Of a stretch of 64,000 nt of DNA, positions 58,412 to 64,000 are shown piece by piece (positions within the stretch are counted from its first letter, which is position 1; every line of letters begins with the position of its first letter). The DNA is taken from contig NZ_JANUHA010000008.1 in the NCBI RefSeq assembly GCF_024753255.1, positions 1 through 64,000 of the forward strand. Direction: 5' to 3'. The notes beneath the pieces are model-generated. The model searched no databases. It was not told where the DNA came from and saw nothing but the letters and a program-made list of their open reading frames with translations. Made by a program: the position numbers and the translations under genes. This DNA is from Massilia agri. GTDB lineage: Bacteria; Pseudomonadota; Gammaproteobacteria; Burkholderiales; Burkholderiaceae_D.

Positions 58412-59079
58412 TGCTGCGGGCGTACCTGCATTCGCTCCGCTATGGCCTGCTGTCTTCGCTGCGCCGGCCTGTCGACCTGGCGTCGCCTCTGATATTTTTC
58501 GTCATGGTAACCAGCCTCTTCCCACTGGGCATAGGGCCCGAAAAAGCACTCCTGCTGCGCATCGCGCCAGGCATCGTCTGGGCTGGCGCCCTGCTGGCCT
58601 CCCTGCTGGCCTTGCACCGCCTGTTCGAACCGGAACTGGCGGATGGCACGCTCGAACAGATGCTGTTGTCGCCCGAACCTTTCGTCGTACTGGTCGCCGG
58701 GAAGATCAGTGCGCACTGGATGACATCCGGTGTTCCCCTGGCCATCGTGGCGCCGGTGGTCGCGCTCCAGTATGGGCTGGATGGCCCGGCGCTCGGCGCC
58801 CTCCTGTTCGGCGCGCTGCTCGGGACGCTGGTCTTCAGTACCATCGGCTCGATCGGCGCCGCGCTCGGACTCGGGAGCCGCGGCGGCAGCCTGCTCACCG
58901 CGCTGCTCGTGATGCCGCTTCAGATACCGGTCGTGATTCTTGGCTCGGGAGCCCTGACGGCAAGCCTGACGGGCGTGCAGCCGGCCCCTTATCTGATGCT
59001 GTTGGGAGCACTGGCCTGTGCCGCGCTCGCGCTCGCCCCCTGGGCAACGGCCGCGGCATTGCGCCTGTCACAGGAGTAG
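58411..59079 (+). CDS. ccmB: Haem exporter membrane subunit CcmB
   Basis: A 222-residue membrane protein with six predicted helices. RRPVDLASPLIFFVMVTSLFPL near the N-terminus and FEPELADGTLEQMLLSPEP are typical CcmB signatures. It forms the CcmABCD complex that handles holo-CcmE. It overlaps ccmA by one base and is followed by ccmC after 21 bases. Confidence 0.94.
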   Translation: MLRAYLHSLRYGLLSSLRRPVDLASPLIFFVMVTSLFPLGIGPEKALLLRIAPGIVWAGALLASLLALHRLFEPELADGTLEQMLLSPEPFVVLVAGKISAHWMTSGVPLAIVAPVVALQYGLDGPALGALLFGALLGTLVFSTIGSIGAALGLGSRGGSLLTALLVMPLQIPVVILGSGALTASLTGVQPAPYLMLLGALACAALALAPWATAAALRLSQE

Positions 59080-59100
59080 TCGAACAGACCAGGAGAATCC

Positions 59101-59874
59101 ATGTCCATCGCCCAGCCCCCTGTCCCTACCACGCCGCGCCCCCGGTTGTTTCGGTTTGCGGCGCCACCGAATTTCGTCATGCTCGCGTCGCGGCTCGCGC
59201 CGTGGCTTGCCGCTCTTGCGGCAGTGGCCGGCGTGGCGGGCCTGGCGGTGGGTTTTCTCGTCGCCCCGACCGATGCGCAGCAGGGTGAGGCCTACCGCAT
59301 CATCTACGTGCACGTGCCTGCTGCATGGCTCTCGATGCTGATCTATCTCGCCATGGCTTTTTGGGCGGCAGTCGGTTTCATCTACAACACCCGCGTATCC
59401 TCGGTCATGGCATGCGCATTGGCGCCCACCGGCGCCCTGTTCACCTTCCTCGCCTTGTGGACCGGTGCGCTGTGGGGCAAGCCGACCTGGGGGACGTGGT
59501 GGGTATGGGACGCCCGTCTCACTTCAGAGCTCATTCTCCTGTTCCTGTATGTCGGTTTCATGGCGCTGCACGCGTCCTTCGATGATGTGCGCCGGGCCGA
59601 CCGCGCTGCGGCTATCCTCGCCATCGTCGGCATCGTCAACGTTCCCATCATTTACTTTTCCGTGAAATGGTGGAACACGCTGCACCAGGGCGCCTCGATC
59701 CGGCTGACCGAAGCGCCTTCGATGGCAACGCCGATGCTCGTCGGCCTGATGTTGATGACAGTGTCATTCTGGGCCTATGCGGCCGCGATCACCTTGAAAC
59801 GTGCCAGGTGCATCGTGCTCGAACGCGAGTACGCCGCCGACTGGACGCGCAGCGGGAAGGAACACGCTTCATGA
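59101..59874 (+). CDS. ccmC: Haem-handling protein CcmC
   Basis: A 257-residue membrane protein with six helices and the tryptophan-rich WWD haem-binding loop [12 protein letters not shown]. Conserved histidines flank this loop (YVHVPAAW and TLHQGASI). CcmC loads haem onto CcmE. The stop overlaps the ccmD start (ATGA). The N-terminal extension of about 20 residues before the first helix is slightly long. Confidence 0.95.
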   Translation: MSIAQPPVPTTPRPRLFRFAAPPNFVMLASRLAPWLAALAAVAGVAGLAVGFLVAPTDAQQGEAYRIIYVHVPAAWLSMLIYLAMAFWAAVGFIYNTRVSSVMACALAPTGALFTFLALWTGALWGKPTWGTWWVWDARLTSELILLFLYVGFMALHASFDDVRRADRAAAILAIVGIVNVPIIYFSVKWWNTLHQGASIRLTEAPSMATPMLVGLMLMTVSFWAYAAAITLKRARCIVLEREYAADWTRSGKEHAS

Positions 59875-60038
59875 ACTGGAACAGCTTGCAGGAATTCGCC
59901 TCGATGGGAGGCTATGGCGTTTACGTCTGGGGGGCATGCCTGGTGAGCTTCGCCGCGCTAGCCTGCGAGACCTGGCTGGTCCACCGGCGCGTGCGCCGGG
60001 CCATCCTGGCGCTCGACCGGAACGGGGAGGATCGATGA
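59871..60038 (+). CDS. ccmD: Haem exporter protein CcmD
   Basis: A 55-residue small membrane protein: [19 protein letters not shown] gives the conserved GGYxxYVW pattern and the single helix, followed by a basic cytosolic tail (HRRVRR). It stabilises the CcmABC-CcmE complex. It overlaps both neighbours by four bases. Confidence 0.92.
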   Translation: MNWNSLQEFASMGGYGVYVWGACLVSFAALACETWLVHRRVRRAILALDRNGEDR

Positions 60039-60490
60039 AAGCGCGCCAACACCGGCTGGCCCTCGTCCTGGCGGCCATTCTGCTGCTGGGACTGGCCGCA
60101 TGGCTCGTCCTCTCGGCCTTCAGGGAGAACCTCGTTTTCTTCTACACGCCCACCCAGATAGCAAAGGGCGAGGCGCCCTCTGCCGGACTGTTCCGCATGG
60201 GCGGCATGGTCGAACAGGGCAGCGTGAAGCGCCATCCCGACGGCCTGACCGTCTCCTTTGCCGTCACCGACATGCACCGGACGGTACCCGTGGTGTACCA
60301 GGGGGCCCTCCCCGACCTGTTCAAGGAGGGCAAGGGCGTGGTCGCGCAGGGCCGCCTGCAGGACGGGCGCTTCACCGCCCACGAAGTCCTGGCCAAACAC
60401 GACGAAAACTACATGCCGCCGGAAGCCGCATATGCACTGGCGCAACAGGAAGCCAAAGCAAAGGAAGCCAATGCTGCCGGAGATCGGTAA
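60035..60490 (+). CDS. ccmE: Periplasmic haem chaperone CcmE
   Basis: A 151-residue protein with an N-terminal anchor helix and an OB-fold domain. The haem-attaching His is in [13 protein letters not shown], the normal HxxxY arrangement (His covalently bound, Tyr axial). [12 protein letters not shown] matches the family. It receives haem from CcmC and passes it to CcmF. Its 3' end overlaps ccmF by 20 bases. Confidence 0.95.
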   Translation: MKARQHRLALVLAAILLLGLAAWLVLSAFRENLVFFYTPTQIAKGEAPSAGLFRMGGMVEQGSVKRHPDGLTVSFAVTDMHRTVPVVYQGALPDLFKEGKGVVAQGRLQDGRFTAHEVLAKHDENYMPPEAAYALAQQEAKAKEANAAGDR

Positions 60491-62453
60491 TTATGCCCTG
60501 ATGCTGGCCCTGGCCCTGACCGTGGTCCAGTCCCTGGTCCCCCTTGCCGGCGCCCATCGCGCCAGCCGGCGCTGGATGGCGGTGGCGCGGCCCGCAACCT
60601 CCGGCCAGGTCGCCCTGACCACGATCGCGCTTGCCTGCCTGGTCGCTTCGTTCCTGCGCAACGACTTCTCCGTCCTGTACGTGGCTCAGAACTCGAATTC
60701 CCTGCTCCCCTGGTACTACCGCGTAACGGCGACCTGGGGAAGCCACGAAGGCTCGCTCCTGCTCTGGACCTGGCTGCTGGGCTGCTGGACCCTCGCGGTC
60801 GCGGTCTTCAGCAAGCGGCTGCCGCAAGACATGGTTGCGCGGGTGCTGGGCGTGCTTGGCATGATCAGCACCGGCTTCCTGCTGTTCATGCTGTCGACCT
60901 CCAATCCGTTCGCGCGCCTGGTGCCGTCCGCCCTCGACGGACAGGACCTGAACCCGCTGCTTCAGGACGCCGGGATGATCATCCACCCACCGCTGCTCTA
61001 CATGGGCTATGTCGGCTTTTCGGTGGCATTCGCGTTTGCCATCGCGGCCCTGCTCGCAGGCCGGCTCGATGCGGCCTGGGCCCGCTGGTCGCGTCCCTGG
61101 ACATTGCTCGCGTGGGGATTCCTCACGCTCGGCATCTTCATGGGGAGTTTCTGGGCGTACTATGAACTCGGCTGGGGTGGCTGGTGGTTCTGGGACCCGG
61201 TGGAGAATGCCTCCTTCATGCCCTGGCTGGTCGGAACCGCCCTGATCCACTCGCTCATCGTCAGCGAAAAGCGCGGCAGCTTCCGCAGCTGGACCGTACT
61301 GCTGGCCATCCTTGCATTCTCGTTGTCCCTGCTCGGCACTTTCCTGGTGCGTTCCGGCGTGCTGACCTCGGTCCACGCCTTCGCGACCGATCCGGCCCGC
61401 GGCACCTTCATCCTGGTGTTCCTGACGCTGGTAGTGGGCGGATCGCTGCTCCTGTATGGCTGGCGCATGGGCCGCGTAGGCCATGGCGGCCGTTTCGCCC
61501 TGTTCTCGCGCGAGGCGTTCCTGCTTGCAAACAATGTAGTCCTGCTGGCGGCTACGGCGGCGGTCCTGCTGGGCACACTCTACCCCCTGTTCCTGGACGC
61601 ACTTGAGCTCGGCAAGATTTCAGTCGGGCCGCCCTATTTCGAGACCGTGTTCGTGCCCCTGATGGTGCCCGCCCTGCTGCTGGTGGCGGTAGGACCTTTC
61701 GTGGCGTGGAAGTCGTCCGAGCCACGGGCCGTGCTGCGCCAGCTCGGTGGCATCGCCGCAGTCTCGCTAGTACTTGCCGGCGCCGCGGCGCTGGCAGCCG
61801 GCGCGACGCCGATGGTCGCCCTGGGGCTGGTAACGGCCCTGTGGATCCTTCTCGGCACCGCATGGCAGCTGGTCTATCGGGTGCGCCGCGCGCCGCCGGC
61901 CATGCCCATGGCAGTGCGCCTGGCGCGCGAGCCGCTCAGCTGGTGGGGCATGCTCGTCGCGCACGCCGGTCTTGGCGTCTTTGTCGCCGGGGTCACGGTC
62001 GCCAATGGATTCGACAGTGCCCGCGATGCGAGCATGCGCGCCGGCGATACCGCCAGGCTGGGAGAGCATACGTTCAGGCTGACAGACCTGCGGCGCGTAG
62101 AGGGGGCCAACTATCATGGCGTACAAGGCGTGTTTGCCGTGAGCCGCGGCGGCCGCCTTCTTGCCACGCTCAGGCCCGAAAAGCGCATGTACACGGTGCA
62201 GGGCATGGCCATGACGGAAGCCGCCATCGACCGCAGCGCGCTACGCGACCTCTACGTCTCGCTCGGCGAGGAGACCGCACCCGGGCGCTGGCTCGTGCGG
62301 GTGCAGCACAAGCCCTTCATCGCATGGATCTGGGCGGGCGCCCTCCTGATGGCGGCAGGCGGACTTGCCGCCGCGGCCGACAAGCGCTACCGCGCCGCCC
62401 CGGCGCCTACGGCTGCCGCACAGGGCAAGGCCAAGGCGGCGGTGCGCACATGA
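60471..62453 (+). CDS. ccmF: Cytochrome c haem lyase subunit CcmF
   Basis: A 660-residue multi-helix protein. Its WWD domain reads [19 protein letters not shown], and conserved histidines occur near [11 protein letters not shown] and in the HEGSLLLW segment. It attaches haem to apocytochrome CxxCH motifs together with CcmH/I and reduces the iron. ATG 60471 lies inside the end of ccmE; longer upstream frames are out of character. Its stop overlaps the ccmG start (ATGA). Confidence 0.95.
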   Translation: MLPEIGNYALMLALALTVVQSLVPLAGAHRASRRWMAVARPATSGQVALTTIALACLVASFLRNDFSVLYVAQNSNSLLPWYYRVTATWGSHEGSLLLWTWLLGCWTLAVAVFSKRLPQDMVARVLGVLGMISTGFLLFMLSTSNPFARLVPSALDGQDLNPLLQDAGMIIHPPLLYMGYVGFSVAFAFAIAALLAGRLDAAWARWSRPWTLLAWGFLTLGIFMGSFWAYYELGWGGWWFWDPVENASFMPWLVGTALIHSLIVSEKRGSFRSWTVLLAILAFSLSLLGTFLVRSGVLTSVHAFATDPARGTFILVFLTLVVGGSLLLYGWRMGRVGHGGRFALFSREAFLLANNVVLLAATAAVLLGTLYPLFLDALELGKISVGPPYFETVFVPLMVPALLLVAVGPFVAWKSSEPRAVLRQLGGIAAVSLVLAGAAALAAGATPMVALGLVTALWILLGTAWQLVYRVRRAPPAMPMAVRLAREPLSWWGMLVAHAGLGVFVAGVTVANGFDSARDASMRAGDTARLGEHTFRLTDLRRVEGANYHGVQGVFAVSRGGRLLATLRPEKRMYTVQGMAMTEAAIDRSALRDLYVSLGEETAPGRWLVRVQHKPFIAWIWAGALLMAAGGLAAAADKRYRAAPAPTAAAQGKAKAAVRT

Positions 62454-62983
62454 AGAAGATCCGCTTCCTGCTGCCGCTGGGGGTATTCCTGGCGATCGCA
62501 GCCTTCCTGGCCGCCGGATTGAAGCGCGATCCACGCGCGCTGCCCTCGCCCCTGGTTGGCAAGCCGGCGCCGGCATTCGAGGCCCGCAGGCTGGGGACAT
62601 CCGGCGAGACCTTTTCGCCGCAAGCCATGGCGGGCAAGGTGTGGCTGCTGAACGTCTGGGCGTCCTGGTGTGTGTCCTGCCGCCATGAACACCCCGTCCT
62701 GACCCGCTTTGCGAAGCAGGGCCTGGCGCCCGTGGTCGGCCTGAACCACAAGGACCAGGAGGATGCCGGCTTGCGCTGGCTGCAATTGCACGGCGATCCC
62801 TACGTCCTGTCCATCGCGGATCCGGAAGGCAGGATCGGCATCGACTATGGGGTCTATGGCGTGCCGGAGACCTTTGTCATCGATGCTCGCGGCATCGTCC
62901 GCTACCGCCATACCGGTCCCCTCACCCAGGAACTCCTGGAGACCCGTCTCATTCCGTTGATAAGGAGGCTGAATGCCACGTGA
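62450..62983 (+). CDS. ccmG: Thiol-disulfide protein CcmG/DsbE
   Basis: A 177-residue membrane-anchored thioredoxin-like protein. The active site is WCVSC (WASWCVSCRHEHP), slightly different from the common WCPTC, and GVYGVPETFVID contains the cis-proline loop. It keeps apocytochrome CxxCH cysteines reduced. One N-terminal helix anchors it. It overlaps ccmF by four and ccmH by eleven bases. Confidence 0.93.
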   Translation: MKKIRFLLPLGVFLAIAAFLAAGLKRDPRALPSPLVGKPAPAFEARRLGTSGETFSPQAMAGKVWLLNVWASWCVSCRHEHPVLTRFAKQGLAPVVGLNHKDQEDAGLRWLQLHGDPYVLSIADPEGRIGIDYGVYGVPETFVIDARGIVRYRHTGPLTQELLETRLIPLIRRLNAT

Positions 62984-63422
62984 ACTCCTGTTCGCCCTGT
63001 GCTTCCTGCTGGCCACAGCGGCCCACGCTGCGGCCACGCCTGCACAGGAGGTCGACGAACGCGTCGAAGCCGTGTCGCATCAGCTGCGCTGCCTCGTGTG
63101 CCAGAACCAGACGATCGCGGAATCGAACGCCGACCTGGCCGTCGACCTGCGCCGGCAGGTACGTGAACTGCTCGCCGAAGGCAAGAGCGAGGAACAGGTC
63201 CTTGCCTACATGACGGAGCGCTATGGCGACTTCGTGGTTTACCGGCCGCCGCTCAGGAGCAGCACCCTGCTGCTCTGGTTCGGCCCGGCCGTGCTGCTGC
63301 TGGCAGGCGCGACCGGCCTGGCGTGGCGAATCCGGCGCATGCGTCCGGCCCCGCCGCTGCAGCAAGCCGAATACGAGCGCGCCGAACAGTTGCTAAGGCC
63401 GGGAAAGGAAGAAAGCCAATGA
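62973..63422 (+). CDS. ccmH: Cytochrome c maturation protein CcmH
   Basis: A 149-residue protein with a signal peptide, the redox motif LRCLVCQNQTI, a helical bundle and one C-terminal membrane helix (LLLWFGPAVLLLAGATGLAW). This is the short CcmH/CycL form, with the TPR part encoded separately as ccmI next door. It works with CcmG to present apocytochrome cysteines. Confidence 0.94.
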   Translation: MPRELLFALCFLLATAAHAAATPAQEVDERVEAVSHQLRCLVCQNQTIAESNADLAVDLRRQVRELLAEGKSEEQVLAYMTERYGDFVVYRPPLRSSTLLLWFGPAVLLLAGATGLAWRIRRMRPAPPLQQAEYERAEQLLRPGKEESQ

Positions 63423-64000
63423 CGGCGTTTCTCTTCGTTGCGGTCGTGATGACCGCGCTGGCGCTAGGATGCCTTCTGTATCCGCTGCTCCGCTCTTCCC
63501 TGGCGTCCGGACCGGCGGCAATCGATGGCTTGCAGGTGCTGCGCGAGCAGGCCCGCGAACTGGACCTGGCACTGAAGGAGGGGAGCCTGACGGCAGCAGC
63601 CCATGCGGAAGCAAGCGACGAATTGCGGCGCCGTGTCGGCGAAGAGCCCGCCGCGCTGCCGGCATCGCATCCGGACAGGCAGCAGCGGCTGCTGGCCGGG
63701 TTTCTCGCGCTGTTCGTTCCCGTCGTGGCCGCAGGACTCTATTACCACCTTGGCAATCCTGCCGCGCTTGCAGTGGCAAGCCCGGAAAGGAACATCGGGG
63801 GGCCCCGGCACGAGATCTCGGCAGCCGACGTCAGCACCCTCGTCCAGGGACTTTCTGATCGCATGCGGCGCGATCCTGCGAATGCCGATGGCTGGTACAT
63901 GCTGGCGCGTTCGTACACCGCGATCGGCCGCTATCAGGACGCGGTGCTGGCCTATGAGCGCCTGCTGGTGCTGGTGCCGGACGATTCCGCGGTGCTGGCC
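63419..64000 (+). CDS. ccmI: Cytochrome c maturation TPR protein CcmI (5' part)
   Basis: 194 codons to the window edge, so the C-terminus is missing. Two membrane helices (FLFVAVVMTALALGCLLYPL and LLAGFLALFVPVVAAGLYY) enclose a cytoplasmic loop with a leucine-zipper-like region, and the periplasmic part begins with TPR units (DGWYMLARSYTAIGRYQDAVLAYERLLVLVP). It binds apocytochrome c. The start overlaps the ccmH stop (ATGA). Confidence 0.9.
   Translation, partial: MTAFLFVAVVMTALALGCLLYPLLRSSLASGPAAIDGLQVLREQARELDLALKEGSLTAAAHAEASDELRRRVGEEPAALPASHPDRQQRLLAGFLALFVPVVAAGLYYHLGNPAALAVASPERNIGGPRHEISAADVSTLVQGLSDRMRRDPANADGWYMLARSYTAIGRYQDAVLAYERLLVLVPDDSAVLA

Noticed and set aside
1..64000. CRISPR array
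   Set aside because: No series of short direct repeats with regular unique spacers was seen; the repeated elements are isolated palindromes.

Overview
The window is high-GC DNA with very short gaps between genes and many ATGA or TGATG start/stop overlaps. The block yebC-purD-hemF-nadD-rsfS-rlmH-maf-rng, the presence of fbp, pepN and mgsA, and a System I cytochrome c maturation cluster fit a betaproteobacterium of the Burkholderiales. I infer the Oxalobacteraceae, most like Massilia/Telluria, from gene content and style; no 16S gene is present to settle it.

Layout. 1-2.4 kb: an ABC exporter (ATPase plus a truncated permease). 2.7-4.7 kb: a TPR-GGDEF diguanylate cyclase. 4.7-13 kb: a small lipoprotein gene, then a five-gene minus-strand operon built around a 1221-residue tubulin/FtsZ-like protein with a C-terminal GYF-like domain. 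Its partners are a secreted vWA-like membrane protein, a three-helix membrane protein and two zinc-ribbon proteins. This is the best candidate for a poorly described cellular system. 13-18.8 kb: an M29-like peptidase, a GAF histidine kinase, a serine hydrolase, a MerR/membrane-protein pair and a PhyH dioxygenase. 18.8-20.6 kb: an orphan type VI secretion cassette (Hcp, putative cysteine-hydrolase effector, small membrane protein) lying between the intact PhyH gene and a diverged 5'-truncated copy of it. 20.7-22.5 kb: a HipA-type kinase toxin with its antitoxin in reversed order.

22.7-30.9 kb: two tandem, partly identical secreted M1 peptidases separated by a strong terminator, a DUF6702-like protein, a TonB-dependent receptor and a 2OG-Fe dioxygenase. 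31-35.6 kb: a predicted small RNA and an RND efflux pair. 35.8-43.2 kb: a Ser/Gly-rich YqjD-like protein, a Fur-controlled DUF2325 gene, tRNA-Thr, fbp, pepN and a DUF4136 lipoprotein. 43.2-46.6 kb: a VOC/TetR pair with a triple operator, and an aadA-like gene split by a TnpB-only element. 46.6-50 kb: a tiny membrane protein, qor, mgsA, an EamA transporter and a DUF2182 protein. 50-57 kb: the conserved housekeeping block. 57.1-64 kb: a nitroreductase, then ccmABCDEFGH and the start of ccmI, running off the window.

Four copies of a dispersed palindromic repeat (outer ends TAGGGTGG/CCACCCTA, inner arms GCGCGTTCAA/TTGAACGCGC, each arm with its own hairpin) sit in intergenic gaps. All assignments were made by reading motifs; no database search was run.
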